Assembly (NCBI GenBank): GCA_028290405.1
Contig: JAQGJX010000036.1
Span: 1 to 49,153 of the forward strand
Reading direction: 5' to 3'
Source of the DNA: Hyphomicrobiales bacterium
GTDB lineage: Bacteria > Pseudomonadota > Alphaproteobacteria > Rhizobiales > Beijerinckiaceae
Length of the DNA stretch: 49,153 nucleotides
Shown: piece after piece, positions 24,679-32,710 of the stretch
Numbering within the stretch: the stretch's first letter is position 1
Layout: every line of letters begins with the position of its first letter
Notes under the pieces: model-generated
What the model saw: the letters and a program-made list of their open reading frames with translations, nothing else
Told to the model about the DNA's origin: nothing
The model's database searches: none
Translations under genes and position numbers: made by a program

Positions 24679-25650
24679 GTGAAAGCTCGCTTGGTCCTGG
24701 CCGCCCTGACGCTGCTCCTCGCCCAGGCGGCGGCGCACGCCGCCGACAAGGTGCGCGTGGTGGCCCAGCGCACCGGCACGCTAGCCTGGGAGCTGGACGT
24801 GGTGAAGCATCACGACCTCGCCGGCAAGGCGGGCCTCGACATCGAGGTGACCATGCTTGCGAGCCCTCTGGCGCAGAAGGTCGCGCTGAAATCCGGCAAT
24901 GCGGACGTGATCGTCGCCGACTGGCTGTGGGTCGCCCGCGAGCGCGCCCTGGGCGGCGCCTTGATGATCTACCCCTATTCCAGCGCCGTCGGCGGCCTGC
25001 TCGTGCCGCCCGGCTCGAAGGTGACGACGCTGGCCGACCTGAAGGGCCGGAAGATCGGCGTCGGGGGCGGCGCCATCGACAAGAGCTGGATTCTCCTGCG
25101 CGCGCTGGCGGCCCGGCAAGGCGTCGTTTTCACGCGCGATTCCGATCTGTCTTACGGCGCCCCGCCGCTGATCTCCGAAAAGGCGCGCCAGCGCGAGTTC
25201 GACGCCGTTCTCAACTACTGGAACTTTTCCGCCCAGCTTCAGGCCGAAGGGTTCACGCAATTGCTCGACATGGTGGACGTGGAGAAAGCCCTGGGGGCCA
25301 AGGGCGCGGTCGCCATGCTCGGATACGTGTTCGAAGACGCATGGTCGCGCGCCAACCGGGCGCGAACCGACGCCTTCCTGTCCGTGATGAAGCAGGCCAA
25401 GGACATCCTCTCGCGCTCGGACGACGAATGGCGTCGCATCGCGCCCCTGGTGCAGGCGGGCGACGAAAAGATGCTGATCGCCTTGCGGGACTCCTATCGC
25501 GCCGGGGTTCCCCGCCGTCCCGTCGCCGACGAAGCGCAGGACGCCGCCACCCTGTTCAAGGTGCTGGTGGAGACTGGCGGCCCCAATCTCGCAGGGCCCG
25601 CCGTCGAGCTCGATCGCGCCATGTTCTACGTCACCCAATCGGGTTCCTGA
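24679..25650 (+). CDS. NitT/TauT-type ABC substrate-binding protein
   Basis: A 323-residue exported binding protein of the NitT/TauT/SsuA type. GTG 24679 has AGGAG 8 bases upstream and gives a good signal peptide (VKARLVLAALTLLLAQAAAHA). An ATG at 24652 would overlap the previous stop but precedes the signal. The segments ADVIVADWLWVARERALGG and TTLADLKGRKIGVGGGAIDK are typical of this fold. It begins a three-gene importer module (binding protein, permease, ATPase) that continues the PQQ-locus operon. Ligand unknown; candidates are an organic chelator, an alcohol-derived acid or a sulfonate. Confidence 0.85.
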   Translation: MKARLVLAALTLLLAQAAAHAADKVRVVAQRTGTLAWELDVVKHHDLAGKAGLDIEVTMLASPLAQKVALKSGNADVIVADWLWVARERALGGALMIYPYSSAVGGLLVPPGSKVTTLADLKGRKIGVGGGAIDKSWILLRALAARQGVVFTRDSDLSYGAPPLISEKARQREFDAVLNYWNFSAQLQAEGFTQLLDMVDVEKALGAKGAVAMLGYVFEDAWSRANRARTDAFLSVMKQAKDILSRSDDEWRRIAPLVQAGDEKMLIALRDSYRAGVPRRPVADEAQDAATLFKVLVETGGPNLAGPAVELDRAMFYVTQSGS

Positions 25651-25652
25651 GG

Positions 25653-26390
25653 GTGCTGCGCATCGTCTCGCTGCTGCTGTTCCTCGGCGTGTGGCTGGCC
25701 GCCTCCATGATGGCGGGCGCGCGGCTTGTGCCTGCGCCGCAGCAAGTGGGATTGGCGTTCCTCGAAGAATTGATGTCGGGCGCCATGCTCGCCAACATGG
25801 GGGCCACGCTGCTGCGCGTCGCCGCCTCGTTCACGCTGGCCATGGCGCTGGGCGTCGCCATCGGCATCGCCATGGGCCGCTCGCGCAAGGTGGATCGCTT
25901 GTTCGACCCATGGCTGCTGATCCTCCTGAACATGCCCGCCCTCGTGGTCATCGTGCTGGCCTTCATCTGGGGCGGGCTGACGGAGACGGCCGGAATCCTC
26001 GCCGTCGCCATCAACAAGTTGCCCAACACCGTCGTCACCATTCGCGAAGGCGCCCGCGCCATGGACCGCGGCCTGAAGGACATGGCGGACGTGTTCCAGA
26101 TCCCGCGCCTTGCGCGCCTGCGCCATGTGGTGCTGCCGCAATTGGCCCCCTACATCGCGGCCGGCAGCCGCTCGGGCCTGTCGCTCATCTGGAAGATCGT
26201 GCTGGTCGTGGAGCTGCTTGGGCGCCCCAACGGGGTGGGCTTCGAGATCGGCTCCGCCTTCCAGTTGTTTGACGTCACCCGCATCCTTGCCTATTCGTTC
26301 GCCTTCGTTCTCGTCATGCTGACGATCGAGATGTCCCTGGTGCAGCCCATTGAAAGACGTATCGCACGCTGGCGTCCCCGACAGTCTTGA
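25653..26390 (+). CDS. NitT/TauT-type ABC permease
   Basis: A 245-residue permease of the BPD_transp_1 (SsuC/TauC) type with six hydrophobic segments. The EAA-like cytoplasmic loop that contacts the ATPase is GARAMDRGLKDMADVFQIPR followed by HVVLPQLAPYI. The start is GTG 25653, two bases after the stop of the binding protein, so translational coupling is likely. Its end overlaps the ATPase gene by 41 bases. Confidence 0.87.
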   Translation: MLRIVSLLLFLGVWLAASMMAGARLVPAPQQVGLAFLEELMSGAMLANMGATLLRVAASFTLAMALGVAIGIAMGRSRKVDRLFDPWLLILLNMPALVVIVLAFIWGGLTETAGILAVAINKLPNTVVTIREGARAMDRGLKDMADVFQIPRLARLRHVVLPQLAPYIAAGSRSGLSLIWKIVLVVELLGRPNGVGFEIGSAFQLFDVTRILAYSFAFVLVMLTIEMSLVQPIERRIARWRPRQS

Positions 26391-27090
26391 CGTCGCGATT
26401 CAGCGCAAGGCCTTCGAGTCGTCGTCGGGCGCGCGCATCGAGGTGATGGCGGACCTGCGCTTCCGGATCGAGAGCGCCCAGACCGTCGCCATCATGGGCC
26501 CTTCGGGCTGCGGCAAGTCCACGCTGCTGCGCATGATCGCAGGGCTGGACGCCGATTACGAGGGCGGGATCGTGCGCGAGGGGCAAGGCCGCACGGGCTT
26601 CGTCTTTCAGGAGCCGACCTTGTTGGCCTGGCGCACGGTGGAGCAGAACATCCGCCTGGTCATGCAGCGCCCCGACGACCAAGATGCGCTGCTCGAGGGC
26701 ATCCTGGAGCGCATGGAGCTTATGGCGCACAGGCGCCATTTCCCGGGCGAGCTGTCGGTGGGTCTTGCGCGCCGCGTCGCCATCGGCCGCGCGCTGGCCG
26801 CCCTGCCGGGCCTGCTGTTGCTGGACGAACCCTTTGCGTCGCTCGACGCGCCGCTGATCGCGCGCTTGCAGGCCCAGTTGAAGGCGGAGCTGGCGCTGCG
26901 GCCCACGACCACGATCCTCGTCACCCATCGCTTCGAAGACGCGCTGAGCATCGCCAGCCGCGTGCTCGTGTTCTCCGCGCGGCCCAGCCATGTCCTCGCA
27001 GACATCGCCCTGGGGCCTGACGTGCAGGCCGATCCTGCGCGCGCCGACGCCATTCGGCGCGAGATAGAACACGTGATCGGCCAGCCCTAG
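26350..27090 (+). CDS. NitT/TauT-type ABC ATPase with degenerate signature
   Basis: A 246-residue ATPase with Walker A GPSGCGKST, Q-loop in FVFQEPTLLAWRTV, Walker B GLLLLDEPFASLD and switch His in LVTHRFEDA. The ABC signature reads ELSVGLARRVAIGRAL, so the normal LSGGQ is LSVGL. Loss of two key signature residues should weaken ATP hydrolysis or reflect an altered mechanism. The start is TTG 26350 inside the permease gene. Its TAG stop shares the bases CTAG with the stop of the convergent receptor gene. Confidence 0.87.
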   Translation: MKDVSHAGVPDSLDVAIQRKAFESSSGARIEVMADLRFRIESAQTVAIMGPSGCGKSTLLRMIAGLDADYEGGIVREGQGRTGFVFQEPTLLAWRTVEQNIRLVMQRPDDQDALLEGILERMELMAHRRHFPGELSVGLARRVAIGRALAALPGLLLLDEPFASLDAPLIARLQAQLKAELALRPTTTILVTHRFEDALSIASRVLVFSARPSHVLADIALGPDVQADPARADAIRREIEHVIGQP

Positions 27091-29393
27091 AACGTCGCCC
27101 GGGCGCCGACATAGACGGTGCGCGGACGCGCGGGACTGAACGTGCGCGGATCGGTGAAGTTCGCGAAGGCGATCTGGTCCATCTCGAAATACGTCCCGAA
27201 GGCGTAGACGCGCCGGTCGAACAGGTTGTCGACGCGGGCGAACACCTCGAACGTCTTGTCCACGCGATAGGCCGCGCCTGCGTTGACGAGCGCATAGCCC
27301 GGCAACTTTGGGTTCTGGTTCGCCGCGTCCCCTTCCAGATACTGGCCGCTGACGAGGATCGTGTCCGCGTGCACTTTGATGCTGGGCGTGAGGGCGAAGT
27401 CCAGGCCGGCCTTGAAGCGGTGACGCGGGATCATCGGCAGGCGGTCGCCGCGCGTCACATGAATCTCGCCGTTCGCGTCCGCGCTCGGATTGTTGGGCGA
27501 GGACAACGTCAGACCGTTGCGGAACGTGGCGTCGAGAAGCGTGTAGCTTGCAAAGACGCTCAGGCGTTCGCCCCGCCACGTCGCATCAAGCTCCAGCCCC
27601 TGCCGGCGCGTCGCGCCCATGTTGGCGAAATACCCGAAGCCCTGAATTGCGCTGGGCACGTTGAGGATTTCGTTGCGCGTGCGCGTGCTGAAGACGCCTG
27701 CTTTCCAAGAAATGCGCCCATAGGCGTCCGGCAGGTCGAGCGCGCCGCGCAGGCCCGCCTCCGCCGTGGTGGACACCACCTGCTTGAGGGGCGGGTCGGA
27801 CACAAGGAAGCTGTCGATCAGGCAGGGCCGCAAGGGGTCGGAGCATCCAAGCTCCAGCGGCGTGGGGGCGCGATTGGCCTGCGACACGCCAGCATAAGCG
27901 GTGAGGTCCGGCGCCAGCTTGTAGGTCAGCCCCGCAAGCGGATTGAACCGCTGCACGCGCGTGACGCCGTTCAGCGCGGTTCCCAACTGGTCCTCGAGCA
28001 CGATGCGCGCCGCATTGAAGCGCCCGCCCACGGTCGCCGACAGGTCCTTGGTCACGTCCAGCGTGTCGCTGGCCCAGGCCCCCAGATACGTGGAGGCGGC
28101 GTCCAGCGACACCGGCCCGATGGCCGTAGGAGAACCGGACGGCCCCAGGAACACGCCGGAGCCGGTCACGCGGAAGTCCCGTCCGATCACCCCAAGCTCG
28201 CTCAAGGCGTCGAAGCGCGTCGCCGCATGATCGACGCTGGCGCCCATCTGGAACCGGTTTGCGCGGTCCAGCAGCGTCCCCGCATGGGTGGCCTGCGCTT
28301 GCGCGCCAAGGGTGCGCGACGTCGTGCGCGTGCGGTCGATCTGGCCTAGCTGCGCGCCGTTGAACGTGTCGGAGAGCTGAGCGCCGTTCAGCCCGTTGGC
28401 GGGCGTCGCGTCGTCGCCGAAGCACAGCAGGCCGGGAACGGCGCAGGGCTGCGTCTCGGTGGTGTTGCCGTCCACGTGCCGGCGCTGGAAGCCCCGCACG
28501 TAGGCGTTGGCGTCGACGGTCCACTCCGCACTGGGACGCAGGCTGGCTGTCAGGTTCGCCTGCTGCATGCTTTGGCGCGTGGTCTGGGGCGTCGTGTAGA
28601 TCGCGCTCCAGTCGCGGCGCAACAATTCCACGGGCGCGGCCGCGCTGGCGCCGAACATGTTGTCCGCGGCGGCGAGGTTGAGATGCGCCTCGCCCGTGTC
28701 CAGCTTCACGCCGACGTCGCCGTAGAAGCGGCGGACGGTTGATCCCGAGCTGCGGCGAAATCCGTTGTCGCGCAGCGCTTCGAGCGCCACGTAGGTGGCG
28801 ACGTTCTCCGCCTGCTTGCCAAACTGGAGGGCGGTGGAGAGACGCCCGAAGCTGCCGCCCGTCACCTCGGCCTCGGCGCCTTGGTAGGAGAAGCCGTCCT
28901 TCATCTTCAGCCGCACGGCGCCGCCGAGCGCATTCAGGCCGAAGGCTGGATTGTTGCCGCCCACCTCCGCGCGCTCCACGGCGACGACGGGTATGAAATC
29001 CCAGTTGACGCTATCGCCGAAGGCTTCGTTGATGCGCACGCCGTTCTGGTAGACAGCCAGGCCCTGCGGCGAGCCCGCGACCGGGGAAGCTTCGAACCCG
29101 CGATAGCTCAGGGCCGGTTGAAGCGCGTTCCCGGACGCCTCGGATATGGAGACGCTCGATAGCCGCCGGTCCAGCGCGCCCGCGACGCCCTGGGCGCCCG
29201 TCTGCTCGATGGACGCCGCGTCAAGCGACTGAACGTTCGCCGGAACCTTGTCGAGCGCCTGGGCGACGCCGAGCGGCGAGACTCCGACCACTTCAATGAC
29301 AGGCAGCTCGACGCTCTGGGGAGACTCGGCCTGCGCCGCAGCGCCGGTCGCGGCCGTAACCGCCAGCAGGCCGACAAAGAATTCGCTCCGCAC
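27087..29393 (-). CDS. TonB-dependent outer-membrane receptor at PQQ locus
   Basis: A 768-residue TonB-dependent receptor. After a signal peptide (ending AAA-QA, about residue 21) comes a candidate TonB box (PVIEVVGV), a plug domain (about 45-165, with LSYRGF, VYQNGVRIN and NALGGAVRLKMK) and a beta-barrel ending in a terminal Phe (YVGARATF), as outer-membrane proteins require. The start is GTG 29393 with AGGGTGG upstream. It is convergent with the second importer of the PQQ locus. By context it may take up a lanthanide chelate as LutH does, but TonB receptors cannot be assigned a ligand from sequence alone. Confidence 0.9.
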   Translation of the reverse strand: MRSEFFVGLLAVTAATGAAAQAESPQSVELPVIEVVGVSPLGVAQALDKVPANVQSLDAASIEQTGAQGVAGALDRRLSSVSISEASGNALQPALSYRGFEASPVAGSPQGLAVYQNGVRINEAFGDSVNWDFIPVVAVERAEVGGNNPAFGLNALGGAVRLKMKDGFSYQGAEAEVTGGSFGRLSTALQFGKQAENVATYVALEALRDNGFRRSSGSTVRRFYGDVGVKLDTGEAHLNLAAADNMFGASAAAPVELLRRDWSAIYTTPQTTRQSMQQANLTASLRPSAEWTVDANAYVRGFQRRHVDGNTTETQPCAVPGLLCFGDDATPANGLNGAQLSDTFNGAQLGQIDRTRTTSRTLGAQAQATHAGTLLDRANRFQMGASVDHAATRFDALSELGVIGRDFRVTGSGVFLGPSGSPTAIGPVSLDAASTYLGAWASDTLDVTKDLSATVGGRFNAARIVLEDQLGTALNGVTRVQRFNPLAGLTYKLAPDLTAYAGVSQANRAPTPLELGCSDPLRPCLIDSFLVSDPPLKQVVSTTAEAGLRGALDLPDAYGRISWKAGVFSTRTRNEILNVPSAIQGFGYFANMGATRRQGLELDATWRGERLSVFASYTLLDATFRNGLTLSSPNNPSADANGEIHVTRGDRLPMIPRHRFKAGLDFALTPSIKVHADTILVSGQYLEGDAANQNPKLPGYALVNAGAAYRVDKTFEVFARVDNLFDRRVYAFGTYFEMDQIAFANFTDPRTFSPARPRTVYVGARATF

Positions 29394-29501
29394 AAAGCCA
29401 CCCTGCTAGCACGCAAGGCCGGTCGCCCCGGCCGCTTCCACCCTGAGCGCCTATCGTAACCTCAGCCAAGCGGCTCCGGAAGCGAAAAGCGTGCGGGACG
29501 G

Positions 29502-29804
29502 TTACGCGCTGACTTCGCGATAGCCTCGGCGGCCCATGCACTCGGAGAGCGCCTGCAGGTCGTACTTGCCCGAGCGGACGCCCACTTCGGACAGCGTGCG
29601 GCACTCGGCGAGGTCCGACTTGCCCTGCTGCAGCAGCGCCGGATTGCCCGACATGCGCTGGCCGTCATTGCGCGCCCAAACCTTGTTGTCCGCCTGCCCT
29701 GTGGCGGCGGGCGCCGAGGTGCGGAAAGTCGGCACGGAGCGGCTGCCGCACGCCGACAGGGCCAGCGCAGCGCCGACAACCGCGACGCACTTGAAGTTGA
29801 TCAT
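29502..29804 (-). CDS. Small lipoprotein of unknown function
   Basis: A 100-residue protein with a lipoprotein signal: hydrophobic core and lipobox LSAC at about residues 16-19. The mature part has a low-complexity linker and a C-terminal domain with two cysteines (AECRTL, SECMGRRGY). No family is recognised. ATG 29804 is chosen because it starts the signal peptide. It lies 108 bases upstream of the TonB receptor on the same strand, so cotranscription is possible. Confidence 0.75.
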   Translation of the reverse strand: MINFKCVAVVGAALALSACGSRSVPTFRTSAPAATGQADNKVWARNDGQRMSGNPALLQQGKSDLAECRTLSEVGVRSGKYDLQALSECMGRRGYREVSA

Positions 29805-29962
29805 GCAACAGCCCCCAAAAAAGGTCAGAATCGTCCCGACATCAGTTACACGGAGGCTAACATCGCGGCCACAAAGCACAAGGCGCACGGGGCCCCGCGC
29901 GGGCCATGGGCTCGCGCCTGTTGCGCGGGGGACACGTATTCGACTGCGCCGGCAGCGGCGTC

Positions 29963-30937
29963 TTACAGCTGCGGGATGCCGGCCTTCTTCACGATGTCCT
30001 TGTAAACCTGCGTTTCGGCGGCGATGAACCGCGCGAAGGACTCGGCCGATTCCGGCGCCATGTCGTAGCCCAGCTGCGAGAACTGCTCGACGAAGGCGGG
30101 CTCCTCCACGACCGTGCGCACGTCGGCGTTCAGCCGCTGCACGATCGCGTCGGGCGTGCCGCCCGTCGTCATGATGCCGATGTAGCCCGCCGTCTCCACG
30201 CCCTTCAGGCCCAGCTCTTCAAAGGTCGGCACGTCCGGCATAGCCTTCACGCGCCGCTTGCCGGTGAGCGCGATCGTGGTGGCCCGCCCCTGCTTGAGGA
30301 TGCCCAGCGCGCCCGTGATGTCGCTGCAATAGGCCATCACCTCGCCCCCATGGAACGCCGCCACCGCCTGCGCCACGCCGGGATAGATGATGTGATTGAG
30401 CTTCACGTTCGCCGCCGCCTGAAGCATTTCCATGCAGATGTGGTGGCCGCTGCCCGAACCCACGGAGGCGTAGGACATGGGCTTGTCGCCGCTCTCGCGT
30501 GCGGCCTTGAGGAATCCGTCCAGCGTCTTCACGCCGCTGCTGGCCTGCACCAGCAGCACGTTGGGCGACGAGGCGAGGAACGCCACGGGCTTCAGGTCCT
30601 TCTCCGTGTCGAACGGCAGCGTCTTGAACAGCGCCGGGTTGGCCGACACGCTGGTGGTCGCCAGGAACAGCGTGTGGCCGTCGGGCTTGGCCTGGGTCAC
30701 CATGGTGGCGCCCACGATGTTGCCCGCGCCGGGCTTGTTGACCACCAGAACCGGCTTGCCCCAGAGCGTGGCGAGATTCTTGGCGATGGCCCGGCCCACC
30801 AGGTCCACTGTTCCGCCGGCGGGAAACGGCACGACGAAATTGACGTTTCCCTGCGGAAACTCCTGCGACAGCGCAGGCGCGGCGCAGGACGCCGCCATGA
30901 TGAAGCTGGCTGCAAAAAGATGCGCGGCGCGACCCAT
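29963..30937 (-). CDS. Bug/TctC-family periplasmic binding protein
   Basis: A 324-residue tripartite tricarboxylate transporter receptor, the fourth in the window. The signal peptide ends at ALS-QE (about residue 24). Core blocks are VNFVVPFPAGGTVDLVGR, VLVVNKPGAGNIVGA and DVPTFEELGLKGVE. ATG 30937 is chosen because GGAGGGA lies 7 bases upstream. It is divergent from an FAD monooxygenase gene across about 155 bases; the pair may handle import and hydroxylation of one aromatic acid, which is inference from position. Confidence 0.92.
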   Translation of the reverse strand: MGRAAHLFAASFIMAASCAAPALSQEFPQGNVNFVVPFPAGGTVDLVGRAIAKNLATLWGKPVLVVNKPGAGNIVGATMVTQAKPDGHTLFLATTSVSANPALFKTLPFDTEKDLKPVAFLASSPNVLLVQASSGVKTLDGFLKAARESGDKPMSYASVGSGSGHHICMEMLQAAANVKLNHIIYPGVAQAVAAFHGGEVMAYCSDITGALGILKQGRATTIALTGKRRVKAMPDVPTFEELGLKGVETAGYIGIMTTGGTPDAIVQRLNADVRTVVEEPAFVEQFSQLGYDMAPESAESFARFIAAETQVYKDIVKKAGIPQL

Positions 30938-31092
30938 GACGTCTCCCTCCATGTACGATCTGCGGGCGGTCCTTGTTTCAGCCGCCTCGGGTCTTTCGTC
31001 CATCGCACAAAGGATTGCGCCGGGCAAATCGAACTGTATTGTCCGCCCAAATGAATGCGCCTTGCGGCGCAGTCCCCACGGGAGGATCGACA

Positions 31093-32286
31093 TTGAGTTC
31101 TGCAGCAGCGCAACGCCCCCTTAAGGTGATCGTCATCGGCGGAGGCATCGGGGGCCTCACGGCGGCCGGGGCCCTGATCCAGCACGGGTTCGACGTGGAG
31201 GTCTATGAGCGCGCGCCCGCGATGGGCGAAGTCGGCGCCGGGCTGCAGCTGGGCCCCAACGCCCTCAAGGTCGCGCGCGCGCTTGGCCTTCTGGACGAGC
31301 TGCGCAAGACCGCCGCTGAGCCGCTGAACATCGTGTCCGTGCGCTACGACACCGCCGAACTGAACTATCGCGAGCCCCTCAGGTCCATCTCGCAGGAGCG
31401 CTACGGCGCCCCGTACTTCACCGCCCATCGCGCCGACCTGCACGCCCTGCTGGCGCGCCTGGTGCCCGAGAACCGCATTCATCTCCAGGCGGAATGCACC
31501 GGGTTTGAAGCCACGCCCGGCGGCGTCGTGGTGCGCTTCGCGGATGGATCGCAGCGCGAGGCGGACGTGGTGATCGGCGCGGACGGGATCCATTCCGTCG
31601 TCCGCCGCCAGATCTTCGGGGCCGACAAGCCCCGCTTCACCAACCAGATCTGCTGGCGCGCCATGGTGCCCATCGACCTCTGGCCCAAGCGAATCGGGCC
31701 GGGCGGCTCCGTCGCCATCGAGCGCGACGAATACGTCGCCTGGCTTGGGCCGACGGGCCATGTGATCTGCTATCCCATCCGCGGCGGCGAGATGATGAAC
31801 ATCTTCGCCGGCCGTGTCTGGGAGGAATGGGTGGACGAATCCTGGTCCGTGCCGTCGAGCGCGCAGGAGATGCTCTCTGCCTACGCGGGCTGGAACGAGG
31901 CGTTGCTGAACGTGTTCGCGCAGGTGGGCCAAAGCTTCAAATGGGGCATCTACGACCGCGATCCGCTGCCCAAGTGGACCCACGGCGCCGTGACCCTGCT
32001 GGGTGACGCCGCCCACCCGATGATGCCCACGCTGGCGCAGGGCGCCGCCATCTCGATGGAGGACGGTTACGCCGTCGCGCGCCATCTCGCCAGCCGCCCG
32101 GGCGACCCGCTCGCCGCCCTGGAGGCCTACGACCAGGAGCGCCGGCCGCGCGCGAGCCGCGTCCAGCTTCAGGCGCGCCAGCAGTTCGAGAACAATCGCA
32201 AGTCCCCAGCCCCGCCCCCGCTCGACCGCGACTGGATCTTCCGCCACGACGCGACCGTGGATCCCGCCGCCCAGGCGCCGGCGTGA
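31093..32286 (+). CDS. FAD-dependent aromatic-ring monooxygenase
   Basis: A 397-residue class A flavoprotein monooxygenase, similar to salicylate or 3-hydroxybenzoate 6-hydroxylases. It has the dinucleotide motif VIGGGIGGLTAAGAL at the N-terminus, the DG motif VIGADGIHSVVR, and the GD motif LLGDAAHPMMPTLAQGA. It would use NAD(P)H and oxygen to hydroxylate an aromatic acid. The start is TTG 31093: GGAGG lies at 31081-31085, 7 bases upstream, and length then fits the family. An ATG at 31051 has no ribosome-binding site. The neighbouring divergent Bug receptor may supply the substrate. Confidence 0.9.
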   Translation: MSSAAAQRPLKVIVIGGGIGGLTAAGALIQHGFDVEVYERAPAMGEVGAGLQLGPNALKVARALGLLDELRKTAAEPLNIVSVRYDTAELNYREPLRSISQERYGAPYFTAHRADLHALLARLVPENRIHLQAECTGFEATPGGVVVRFADGSQREADVVIGADGIHSVVRRQIFGADKPRFTNQICWRAMVPIDLWPKRIGPGGSVAIERDEYVAWLGPTGHVICYPIRGGEMMNIFAGRVWEEWVDESWSVPSSAQEMLSAYAGWNEALLNVFAQVGQSFKWGIYDRDPLPKWTHGAVTLLGDAAHPMMPTLAQGAAISMEDGYAVARHLASRPGDPLAALEAYDQERRPRASRVQLQARQQFENNRKSPAPPPLDRDWIFRHDATVDPAAQAPA

Positions 32287-32389
32287 GCCGCAAAGGCGCA
32301 GATTAAGGTTACGTTCGCGCGCTAAAAGCCGTGCTTGCGGTTTCGCTTGGGAACATTGATGATGCGGGCCTTCATAAACGGAGGTTCGC

Positions 32390-32650
32390 ATGAAAAAGAT
32401 TGTTCTCGTCATTTTAGCCACGGTGGCTCTCGCGGGTTGCTCGCCGCGTCAGGAACGGGTCGCTGTTGGGGCGGGTCTGGGCGGCGCGGCGGGCGCGGTC
32501 ATTGGCGGCCTGGCGACCGGCTCGGCTGGCGGCGCAGTGGTCGGCGGCGTGATCGGCGCGGCCGGCGGCGCAGTGGTGGCGGACGCCACGCGCCCGCGCC
32601 GTTCGCGCTGCTACATCGACTCGCGCGGCTATCGCGTCTGCCGCCGCTAA
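32390..32650 (+). CDS. Glycine-zipper lipoprotein
   Basis: An 86-residue protein with a lipoprotein signal (lipobox LAGC at residues 14-17) and a glycine-zipper segment with GxxxG spacing (GGAAGAVIGGLATGSAGG and on), which forms a pair of packed transmembrane or membrane-associated helices. A basic C-terminal tail has two cysteines (RCYIDSRGYRVCRR). Such SmpA/OsmB-like small lipoproteins are often envelope-stress associated. GGAGG lies 7 bases upstream of ATG 32390. It is flanked by a terminator hairpin downstream. Confidence 0.8.
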   Translation: MKKIVLVILATVALAGCSPRQERVAVGAGLGGAAGAVIGGLATGSAGGAVVGGVIGAAGGAVVADATRPRRSRCYIDSRGYRVCRR

Positions 32651-32668
32651 GCGGCCCGCACGGACGGC

Positions 32669-32699
32669 CCATGGCGAGCGGCGCGCCCGCTCGCCATGG
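32669..32699. terminator. Hairpin between convergent genes
   Basis: A perfect 12-bp stem CCATGGCGAGCG/CGCTCGCCATGG, extendable by one pair, around a short loop. It lies between the plus-strand lipoprotein gene and the minus-strand kinase gene. No T-run follows on either side, so it may act bidirectionally or with Rho. Confidence 0.55.
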
Positions 32700-32710
32700 C
32701 GCTACCAGGC

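Noticed and set aside
30697-32421. Minus-strand open frame of about 570 codons
   Set aside because: It covers the FAD monooxygenase and the start of the Bug receptor in the wrong frame; only the plus-strand monooxygenase frame has conserved motifs.
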